A stretch of 64,000 bases of DNA from DAITMV01 sp046318595 (GTDB taxonomy: Bacteria > Pseudomonadota > Gammaproteobacteria > Burkholderiales > Burkholderiaceae_B): positions 1-64,000 of the forward strand of contig JBKCTV010000024.1 in NCBI GenBank assembly GCA_046318595.1, given 5' to 3'. Under the pieces are notes generated by a model. The model was not told the DNA's origin and did not search any database. It saw only the letters and a program-made list of their open reading frames with translations. Below are positions 53,527 to 61,060 of this stretch, piece by piece; positions within the stretch are counted from its first letter, which is position 1, and each line of letters starts with the position of its first letter. A program made the position numbers and the translations under genes.

Positions 53527-55689
53527 ATGAACCATCGTCATATCGAAATTTTAAGTATTAATTATTTGCGCGGTCCCAATATGTGGACCTACCGGCCTGT
53601 GCTCGAAGCCCTGGTCGACATCGGCGATTTGGAGGACTGTCCGTCCAATCTCATACCAGGCTTCACCGACCGCCTGCTGGCCTGGCTGCCGTCGCTCGTC
53701 GAGCACCGCTGCAGTGTGGGCGAACGCGGCGGCTTCGTACAGCGGCTGCGCGAAGGGACATGGCCGGCGCACATTCTGGAGCATGTCACGCTCGAGTTGC
53801 AAAATCTGGCGGGTATGCCCGGCGGGTTTGGCAAGGCGCGCGAGGCCGGTCCGCGGGGTTTTTACAAAGTCGTCGTGCGAGCCTGGCATGCGACGGTCAC
53901 GCAGGCCGCGTTGTACCATGCCCGCGATCTGCTCATGGCGGCCATCGACGATGAGCCATTCGATGTCGCTGCGACACTCGACGAGCTGCGGGAAATGAAC
54001 GATACCTTGTGTCTCGGGCCAAGCACGGCGTGCATCGTCGATGCCGCCGACGACCGCAATATTCCTTACATCCGTCTGAGCGAAGGCAACCTGGTGCAGC
54101 TCGGCTACGGCTGCCGGCAGCGCCGCATCTGGACCGCCGAAACCGACTCCACGAGCGCGATCGCCGAGACCGTTTCGCGCGACAAAGACCTGACCAAGAC
54201 ACTGCTCGAGGCGTGCGGCGTACCGATTCCGCATGGCCGTTTGGTCGACAGCCCGGCCGATGCCTGGGCCGCCGCGCAGGACATCGGTCTGCCGGTCGTC
54301 GTTAAACCGTCCGACGCCAATCACGGTCGTGGCGTGTGCATCGACCTGTCGGCGCAGGAAGAAATCGAAACTGCCTACCATACTGCCATCCGCGAGGGCA
54401 GCAGTGTCATCGTCGAGCAGTTCATCCCGGGTAACGAACACCGTCTGTTGGTGGTCGGTAACCGTGTCGTGGCTGCCGCCAAAGGCGAAACCGCCGAGAT
54501 CGTCGGCGACGGGCGGCACACGGTGTCGGAGCTGATCGAACAACAGCTCAACAGCGACCCGCGTCGCGGTTACACCGAAGAATGCCCGCTCAACCCCGTG
54601 CGTCTCGACACCAGCGCCATGCTGGAACTCCAACGTCAGGGCTACGATGGCCGCTCGATTCCGCCGGCTGGCCGGCAGGTGCTGGTGCAGCGCAACGGCA
54701 ACGTTGCGTTCGACGTCACGGCCGACATGCACCCGAGCGTTGCGCATGCTGCGGCCTTGGCCGCGCGGGTGGTCGGGCTGGACATCGCCGGCATCGACAT
54801 GGTCATGGAGGACATTGCGCTGCCGCTCGATGCGCAACGCGGCGCCATCGTCGAGGTCAATGCCGGACCAGGGCTGCTGATGCATTTGAAGCCGGCCTCT
54901 GGCGAGTCGCGGCCGGTCGGCAAGGCGATCGTCGACCATTTGTTCGCCCCTGACGAGTCTGGTCGCATACCGGTCATCGGCATCGCCGCCAGTCAGGCGG
55001 ACGGCTGGGTGGCGCGCTTGATCGCGCAGGGCTTGCGCTTGGCCGGGCAGCATGTCGGCCTGGCATGCCGACATGGCTTGTTTTTAGGCGCTCGGCAGGT
55101 CGAAAGCGGCGACCAGGCGAATGGACGGGCGGCGAACCGTCTGTTGCTGAACCGCGCGGTCGAGGCGGCGGTGATCGAAAACCCCTTGCGTGTCATTCTG
55201 AGCGAAGGTTTGGCGTACGACCGTTGTCAGATCGGGATCGTCACCGGGATCGATGCCGAAGATTTGCCGGACGATACTTATATTCAGAGCACCGAGATGC
55301 TGTTCAAGGTCATGCGCACCCAGATCGACGTGGTGTTGCCGACTGGAACGGGTATCCTGAATGTCGACGATCCCCTCGTCGCCGGCATGGCCGAGCTTTG
55401 CGACGGTGATCTGATCGTTTATTCGCAGCATCCCCGGAATCCTTTGCTGAAACGGCATTTGGCGCAGGGCGACAGGGTCGTTGTCGTTGAACTGGAGTTC
55501 GACGGCTGGCGCATCTGTCTGCAAGGCCCGGAAACGAAAACCGAGCTGCGCGTGGCCGGTGACCTACAGCAGAGCATCGTTTATTTACCGTGCTTGCTGC
55601 CTGCCATCGCTGCTTTATGGGCGCTCCACCTACCGATGGCCGCCATGCAGCAGGCGCTGGACACTTTTGACTTACAAGCCACGTCATGA
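53527..55689 (+). CDS. Cyanophycin synthetase-like protein CphA' (degenerate Mur-ligase site)
   Basis: A 720-residue relative of cyanophycin synthetase. The N-terminal domain (LRGPNMWTYRPVLEALVDIGDLEDCPSN) and the ATP-grasp domain (about 210-470: DKDLTKTLLEACGVPIPHGRLV, LPVVVKPSDANHGRGVCIDL, EVNAGPGLLMHLKP) are intact. The C-terminal Mur-ligase-like half lacks the P-loop: the position filled by TGTNGKTT in CphA reads IGIAASQADGW. This fits the second-type betaproteobacterial CphA', or CphA2-like enzymes that use one ATP site. It overlaps cphA by ATGA, so the two are translated together and may work in concert. Confidence 0.88.
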   Translation: MNHRHIEILSINYLRGPNMWTYRPVLEALVDIGDLEDCPSNLIPGFTDRLLAWLPSLVEHRCSVGERGGFVQRLREGTWPAHILEHVTLELQNLAGMPGGFGKAREAGPRGFYKVVVRAWHATVTQAALYHARDLLMAAIDDEPFDVAATLDELREMNDTLCLGPSTACIVDAADDRNIPYIRLSEGNLVQLGYGCRQRRIWTAETDSTSAIAETVSRDKDLTKTLLEACGVPIPHGRLVDSPADAWAAAQDIGLPVVVKPSDANHGRGVCIDLSAQEEIETAYHTAIREGSSVIVEQFIPGNEHRLLVVGNRVVAAAKGETAEIVGDGRHTVSELIEQQLNSDPRRGYTEECPLNPVRLDTSAMLELQRQGYDGRSIPPAGRQVLVQRNGNVAFDVTADMHPSVAHAAALAARVVGLDIAGIDMVMEDIALPLDAQRGAIVEVNAGPGLLMHLKPASGESRPVGKAIVDHLFAPDESGRIPVIGIAASQADGWVARLIAQGLRLAGQHVGLACRHGLFLGARQVESGDQANGRAANRLLLNRAVEAAVIENPLRVILSEGLAYDRCQIGIVTGIDAEDLPDDTYIQSTEMLFKVMRTQIDVVLPTGTGILNVDDPLVAGMAELCDGDLIVYSQHPRNPLLKRHLAQGDRVVVVELEFDGWRICLQGPETKTELRVAGDLQQSIVYLPCLLPAIAALWALHLPMAAMQQALDTFDLQATS

Positions 55690-58154
55690 AAATAGAACGA
55701 ATCAAAACGCTGCGCGGCCCCAACCGCTGGTTCCGCGGTACTGCCCACGAGGCGACCCTGGTTTGCGATAACGAAACTCGGGCCGGGGTCTTTGCCGATA
55801 TGGCGCTCGAACTGCAGCGGCACGCGAGTTGCGCGGTTTTTTTCAATCGGGTGGTGAGCACGCGCGAACCCGGGGTTTATCTGGCGGTCGTGCAGTACAC
55901 CGAAGAAGCGGTCGGTCGTCAGGCGCTCGAATATGCCCTGGCGCATTGTCTCGCGCAAATCGCCGGCCAGCCCTTCGATGTGCCGGCGGCCGTTGCCCAT
56001 CTGCAGGGTATCGACGAGAACGTCCGGCTGGGTCCAAGCACCGGGGCGATCGTCGAGGCGGCGATTGCGCGGGGTATTCCGTATCGGCGTTTGACCGACG
56101 GCAGCATGGTGCAATTTGGCTGGGGCAGCCGCGGACGGCGTATCCTGGCCGCCGAAACCGACCGCAGCAGTGCCATCGCCGAATCGATCGCGCAGGACAA
56201 AGACCTTACCAAAATGTTGCTCGATGCGGTTGGTGTGCCCGTACCGCAGGGGCGTGTGGTCGATAAGTTCGAGGCCGCCTGCGAGGCGATGGATGCCTTG
56301 GGCGGACCGGTGGTGGTCAAACCGCGCGATGGCAATCAGGGCAAGGGCGTCGTCGTCAACATCAGCCACCGGGAGCAGTTGCGGGCGGCCTTCGAAGCCG
56401 CGACCGACATCAGTTCCGAAGTGATCGTCGAGCGCTATATGCCCGGCAAGGATTTTCGTTTGCTGGTGATCGGCGACAAACTGGTCGCCGCAGCGCGGCG
56501 CGACCCTCCGCAGGTCACGGGCGACGGCGTCCACACCATTGCTCAGCTCGTCCATCAGGTCAACCAGGACCCGTTACGTGGGGAGGGGCATGCGACGTCG
56601 CTCACCAAAATCCGCCTGGACGAAACAGCTTTGGCGTTACTCGCCAAGCAAAACCTGACCCCCGACAGCATATTGCCGGTTGGCACGGTTACGATTCTGC
56701 GCAATAACGCCAATTTGAGTACTGGTGGTACGGCGACCGACGTTACCGATCAGGTCCACCCAGATCTGGCGGCGCGTACGATCGACGCCGCGCAGATGGT
56801 CGGTCTGGACATATGCGGGGTCGACTTGGTGTGCGAGGATATTTCCCGGCCGCTCGAAGCCCAGGGCGGCGGCATCGTCGAGGTCAATGCAGCGCCGGGC
56901 TTGCGTATGCACCTGACGCCTTCGTACGGACAGGGTCGGCCAGTTGGCGAAGCCATCGTATCGATGATGTTCGAAGAAGGCGACGACGCGCGCATTCCGC
57001 TGGTGGCGGTGACCGGTACCAACGGCAAGACCACGACCATCCGCCTGGTTTCGCATATTCTTGCCACGCAGGGGTTGCGAGTTGGCATGACTAATTCCGA
57101 TGGCGTCTACATTAACGGCAGGCGGATCGACGCCGGCGACTGCAGCGGGCCGCGTAGCGCGCGCAACGTCTTGCTGCATCCGGATGTTGACGCCGCAGTG
57201 CTGGAAACCGCGCGTGGCGGTATTTTGCGCGAAGGTCTGGGCTTCGACCGTTGCGACGTCGCGATCGTCACCAATATCGGCGTCGGCGATCATCTAGGCC
57301 TGAACCATATTCATACGAGCCAGGAGCTTGCGAGCGTCAAGCGGGTGCTGGTCGAGAACGTGGCGCCGACCGGCACTGCGGTGTTGAATGCCGCCGATCC
57401 GCTGACGGTGGCAATGGCCGCTGCCTGCCCGGGCGGGGCGATTTTTTTCGCCACCACCGCCAACAATCAAGTTTTGCGAGGCCATCGGGCGCAGGGTGGC
57501 CGCGTGGCCTACGTGGAGGATGATCGCTTGGTTTTTGCTCATGACGGTGGGCAGGAATGCATCGCCCTGCAGGACGTACCGTTGACGCAAAATGGCCGCA
57601 TTCCGTTTCAGGTCGAAAACGCTTTGGCGGCGCTCGCCGCCGCGTGGGCTTTGGGTCTCGACTGGTCGATCATCCGCCGTGGCGCGGCGACCTTTGTCAA
57701 CGATGCGCAGACCGCGCCTGGCCGTTTCAATTTATTCGACTACCGTGGTGCCACCCTGATCGCCGACTATGGCCATAATCCCGATGCCATCGTCGCTCTC
57801 GTGCAGGCCATCGAAACCATGTCGGCCAAGCGCCGCTTCATCGTCATTAGTGGCGCCGGCGACCGGCGCGATGAAGACCTGCGCGCGCAGACAAATATTC
57901 TCGGTAGCGCTTTCGATCATGTCATTTTGTACGAGGATAAATGCCAGCGCGGCCGTCAGCCGGGCGAGGTGATCGCTTTACTGCGCGAGGGGTTGAATGG
58001 CGCCGCGCGGGTGCGCAGCCACGAAGCGGTTTTTGGTGAGCTCAAAGCGATCGACCGGGCGCTGGAGCAGTTGGAAGCCGGCGATCTCTGCTTGATTTTG
58101 ATCGACCAGGTGGATGAGACGCTCGAGTATCTGGCGAAAGTTTGTGGGCGCTGA
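55686..58154 (+). CDS. cphA: Cyanophycin synthetase
   Basis: An 822-residue enzyme that builds the storage polymer multi-L-arginyl-poly-L-aspartate. The N-terminal domain starts IKTLRGPNRWFRG; the ATP-grasp domain holds DKDLTKMLLDAVGVPVPQGRVV, VVVKPRDGNQGKGVVVNI and EVNAAPGLRMHL. The Mur-ligase half is complete: VTGTNGKTTTIRLVSHIL, ETARGGILREGLGFDRCDVAIVTNIG, DHLGL, and a C-terminal GAGDRRDEDL. Both ATP sites therefore look functional. No cyanophycinase gene lies in the window. Confidence 0.93.
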   Translation: MKIERIKTLRGPNRWFRGTAHEATLVCDNETRAGVFADMALELQRHASCAVFFNRVVSTREPGVYLAVVQYTEEAVGRQALEYALAHCLAQIAGQPFDVPAAVAHLQGIDENVRLGPSTGAIVEAAIARGIPYRRLTDGSMVQFGWGSRGRRILAAETDRSSAIAESIAQDKDLTKMLLDAVGVPVPQGRVVDKFEAACEAMDALGGPVVVKPRDGNQGKGVVVNISHREQLRAAFEAATDISSEVIVERYMPGKDFRLLVIGDKLVAAARRDPPQVTGDGVHTIAQLVHQVNQDPLRGEGHATSLTKIRLDETALALLAKQNLTPDSILPVGTVTILRNNANLSTGGTATDVTDQVHPDLAARTIDAAQMVGLDICGVDLVCEDISRPLEAQGGGIVEVNAAPGLRMHLTPSYGQGRPVGEAIVSMMFEEGDDARIPLVAVTGTNGKTTTIRLVSHILATQGLRVGMTNSDGVYINGRRIDAGDCSGPRSARNVLLHPDVDAAVLETARGGILREGLGFDRCDVAIVTNIGVGDHLGLNHIHTSQELASVKRVLVENVAPTGTAVLNAADPLTVAMAAACPGGAIFFATTANNQVLRGHRAQGGRVAYVEDDRLVFAHDGGQECIALQDVPLTQNGRIPFQVENALAALAAAWALGLDWSIIRRGAATFVNDAQTAPGRFNLFDYRGATLIADYGHNPDAIVALVQAIETMSAKRRFIVISGAGDRRDEDLRAQTNILGSAFDHVILYEDKCQRGRQPGEVIALLREGLNGAARVRSHEAVFGELKAIDRALEQLEAGDLCLILIDQVDETLEYLAKVCGR

Positions 58155-58207
58155 TGATGCCTCAGTTTGCTGTAAAAAAACGCATTGCCCGGGCTGTATT
58201 AAATGCG

Positions 58208-58401
58208 TCCTGCTGATTTATGAGGTTGCGCTAAGATTACGATCAAAAACCCAAACGAAAACCATGTGTTTGATCGCCTTGAGGGGTTATGGTTTGGAAG
58301 AGGCTGAGCGCGAAGCTCTGGTTGCCGGATTCGATTTTCATCTCGTGAAACCGGTCGACCCACAGCTTTTACTGCAAGCAATATCTTTCTATGGCATGTA
58401 A
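58208..58401 (+). pseudogene. Remnant of a response-regulator receiver domain
   Basis: The reading frame ending here encodes YEVALRLRSKTQTKTM, LIALRGYGLEEAEREALVAG and [15 protein letters not shown], which is the C-terminal half of a receiver domain as found at the end of hybrid sensor kinases; KPVDP holds the conserved Lys. The first half with the phosphorylated Asp is missing, and no start codon fits. It lies between cphA and bdhA as a leftover of a larger gene. Confidence 0.75.
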
Positions 58402-58423
58402 AAAAACGAATTTTAGGGAAATT

Positions 58424-59206
58424 ATGAAACTACAAAATAAAGTTGCTTTGATTACAGGGTCAGCCAGCGGGATTGGCAAAGAAATCGCATTTGAATATGC
58501 GCGTGAAGGCGCGAAGGTCGTGATTGCCGATCTCAAATTGGGGGAGGCACAAAAAACTGCCCAGGCGATCGTCGCCAAAGGCGGAATTGCTATGGCGGTG
58601 GCCATGGATGTCACGCAAGAGGCGCAAGTCGAGGCGGCCGTCGCGGAAGTGGTGGCTGCCTATCAGTCGATCGATATTTTAATCAGCAATGCTGGCATTC
58701 AAATCATCAGCCCGATCGTCGATGCGAAGTTCGAAGACTGGAAAAAGATGTTGGCGATCCATCTGGACGGCGCATTTTTGACCACGAAGGCTTGCATGCG
58801 TGTCATGCAGAAAGGCGGGCGGGGCGGTTGCATCTTATACATGGGCTCCGTTCATTCACACGAAGCGTCACCCTTGAAAGCGCCTTATGTGACAGCCAAG
58901 CACGGATTGCTGGGGCTGGCAAAAGTCGTCGCCAAAGAGGGCGCAAAATACAACATCCGCTCGAATGTCATCTGCCCGGGATTCGTCCGTACGCCTTTGG
59001 TGGATAAACAAATTCCGGAGCAGGCCGCTGCGCTCAAAATCTCCGAAGAGGACGTCATCAAAAAAGTCATGTTGAAAGATACCGTGGATGGCGAGTTCAC
59101 TACGATCCAGGATGTCGCTCAACTTGCTGTTTTTCTGGCGGCATTTCCGAGTAACGCGTTGACAGGACAGTCCGTTGTGGTCAGCCACGGCTGGTTTATG
59201 CAATAA
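58424..59206 (+). CDS. bdhA: 3-hydroxybutyrate dehydrogenase
   Basis: A 260-residue short-chain dehydrogenase interconverting 3-hydroxybutyrate and acetoacetate, used in polyhydroxybutyrate breakdown. [18 protein letters not shown] is the NAD site, ISNAGIQ the NAG motif, and [20 protein letters not shown] the catalytic Tyr-Lys pair; the C-terminus [13 protein letters not shown] is typical of this enzyme. AGGGAA stands before the ATG. Length is normal. Confidence 0.92.
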   Translation: MKLQNKVALITGSASGIGKEIAFEYAREGAKVVIADLKLGEAQKTAQAIVAKGGIAMAVAMDVTQEAQVEAAVAEVVAAYQSIDILISNAGIQIISPIVDAKFEDWKKMLAIHLDGAFLTTKACMRVMQKGGRGGCILYMGSVHSHEASPLKAPYVTAKHGLLGLAKVVAKEGAKYNIRSNVICPGFVRTPLVDKQIPEQAAALKISEEDVIKKVMLKDTVDGEFTTIQDVAQLAVFLAAFPSNALTGQSVVVSHGWFMQ

Positions 59207-59251
59207 ACAATCCTGCTAGAATAGCCTACCCTAACTTATATCGATAAACCT

Positions 59252-59527
59252 ATGAATAAAATCGAACTGATTGAAGCCGTGGCTGATGAGTCCGAAGTCT
59301 CCAAGGCAACCGTTCAGCGGGTGCTCGATTCGCTCATCAATCAAATCAAGCATGTGGTTGTTAAAGGGGAAACCGTTCAGTTGGTCGGTTTCGGTAGTTT
59401 CGGATCGGGCCAACGCGCAGCGCGGACGGGCAGAAACCCAAAAACTGGCGATCCCATCGAGATCGCTGCTGCTAAAACCGTCAAGTTCACCGCCGGCAAA
59501 GCATTCAAGGACGCCGTCAACGGCTGA
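59252..59527 (+). CDS. hup: HU-family DNA-binding protein
   Basis: A 91-residue histone-like protein. [29 protein letters not shown] and [49 protein letters not shown] match HU, including the DNA-intercalating arm with NPKTG. It binds and bends DNA without strong sequence preference. It is monocistronic, closed by the stem-loop at 59552. Confidence 0.94.
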   Translation: MNKIELIEAVADESEVSKATVQRVLDSLINQIKHVVVKGETVQLVGFGSFGSGQRAARTGRNPKTGDPIEIAAAKTVKFTAGKAFKDAVNG

Positions 59528-59551
59528 AATGCTGAGTGCACGTCTATAAGT

Positions 59552-59591
59552 AAGGGGCGATGAGCATTGCGCAAACGCATGCCATCGCCTT
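59552..59591 (+). terminator. Stem-loop terminator after hup
   Basis: AAGGGGCGATG pairs with CATCGCCTT, and the inner arms GCATTGCG / CGCATGC extend the stem around a CAAA loop. A T-rich but interrupted tail (TTGTCTGTGTTT) follows. Confidence 0.6.
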
Positions 59592-59638
59592 GTCTGTGTT
59601 TGAAGGATGGTAGATTCAAAAATTCTTGCCATCTAGAT

Positions 59639-59666
59639 GGAACATTCGGGTCCCAAAAGCTACTCA
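59639..59666 (+). promoter_or_regulatory. Hrp-box-like ECF promoter element (GGAACA-N15-CTACTCA) before the ankyrin gene
   Basis: Matches GGAACC-N15/16-CCACNNA with two mismatches and ends 34 bp before the ankyrin-protein start, much as at the YopJ-type gene. Confidence 0.5.
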
Positions 59667-59700
59667 AGACTATAAGGCTAAATAACTTATAGGATCTGAG

Positions 59701-60963
59701 ATGCAGAATGAAATGCTGGTTGATTACAACCAATTGCAGGCGGCATCAGCAAATGTTTTGACGGCTACCGGCACCGAGAACATTGAAGATCTAATTCGCA
59801 GAGCCTTGGATTTTTCGGTGGATGAACCGTCAGCCGAGCAGCAGGATGCCTTTGCGTTGTTGTGCCAAACGATTGCGAATGGAGACATCGACCCAAATGC
59901 AAATTATGGGTTACGAAGCCATCAAGCACGCGACACCCTACTGAGCTATGTATGCCGTTTCCCGGTAGAGCAGGGCAATTTCTTAAAAAAATGTGTTGCT
60001 TGTCTTATCGCCCTTGGAGCCGCACCGGATCAGCCTTGCGGCACTGGCTTTTCGCCCTTACACATCGCTGCAAACTACAACAATGTTTGCGTGATTGAAA
60101 GTCTCTTGGCACACGGAGCGTCGATAGAGGGACGCAATCCACCAAACTGCTTTACGCCGCTGCACGTTGCCGTGGTCAACGGCCATCGTGATGCCTTATG
60201 TACTTTGCTGCGGCACGGTGCCGACTTGCACCGTGCCGCCGACAATGGTTACTACCCTCTGCATATGGCTGCGCAGTACGGACATACCTTAATCACTGAA
60301 ATATTATTTGCTCATGGCGCTAAGCTGCAGGACACTACTCATTCATCTAAAGACATTACGGTATCGGTTGCCGGTCTGACCGCGCTACATATTGCGGCTT
60401 TCAGTGGCCATCCTGAGTTGGTTCGGTTATTGCTAACTCGTGGTGGCAATCCGTTTGTCAAATCTCAAGGGGGCGACTTGCCGCTGCATTTGGCTGCTAG
60501 TACTAACCAAACCGAATGTATTGCTGTTCTGGTCAAACACAGTCCGCTGTCTATCGAGGAACGCAACATTTTGAACTATACGCCGCTGCATTGTGCCGCA
60601 GCGACCAACAGTGCGGCCTCCATCGACATGCTGGTCAGCCTCAAGGCTAATTTGAATGCCGGTTCGATTCATGGCGAAACGCCTTTACACGTTGCTTGCG
60701 CCAACCGTTTGCACGATGCTTTGCAGGCTTTACTGCAGCATGGAGCACAACCCAACGTTAGAACAAACTTTGGACGGTCCCCGTTGCACATCGCCGTAGA
60801 GATGGCCGATACCAAGGCGGTCGACCTTTTGCTGGCGGCCGCTGCCGCACCTGATTCGCTGGACGATAAACACCAATCGCCCTTGGGTTTGGCGGCTTGC
60901 AAAGGTTACTATCGAATTCTGGACCGTTTACTGGCTTGTCAGTCTGCTGTGAATTTAAATTAA
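59701..60963 (+). CDS. Ankyrin-repeat protein, possible secreted effector
   Basis: A 420-residue soluble protein without signal peptide. The first ~110 residues are helical and unassigned; about nine ankyrin repeats follow to the C-terminus, for example GTGFSPLHIAANYNNV, CFTPLHVAVVNGHRDAL, GYYPLHMAAQYGHTLI, GLTALHIAAFSGHPEL, GDLPLHLAAS, NYTPLHCAAAT and GETPLHVACAN. Ankyrin proteins bind other proteins and in bacteria are often delivered into host cells. The Hrp-box-like element upstream and the terminator separating it from hup support independent, co-ordinated expression with the YopJ-type gene. Delivery is inference; a housekeeping ankyrin protein is the alternative. Confidence 0.85.
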   Translation: MQNEMLVDYNQLQAASANVLTATGTENIEDLIRRALDFSVDEPSAEQQDAFALLCQTIANGDIDPNANYGLRSHQARDTLLSYVCRFPVEQGNFLKKCVACLIALGAAPDQPCGTGFSPLHIAANYNNVCVIESLLAHGASIEGRNPPNCFTPLHVAVVNGHRDALCTLLRHGADLHRAADNGYYPLHMAAQYGHTLITEILFAHGAKLQDTTHSSKDITVSVAGLTALHIAAFSGHPELVRLLLTRGGNPFVKSQGGDLPLHLAASTNQTECIAVLVKHSPLSIEERNILNYTPLHCAAATNSAASIDMLVSLKANLNAGSIHGETPLHVACANRLHDALQALLQHGAQPNVRTNFGRSPLHIAVEMADTKAVDLLLAAAAAPDSLDDKHQSPLGLAACKGYYRILDRLLACQSAVNLN

Positions 60964-61060
60964 TTGTCGCTGTAATACAAGCTGCGCAGCTATACAATCC
61001 TCACCGGTTCCGACTAAACATGCTATAAATACAAGCCTAGTTTGTTCGAACGGGTTACCT

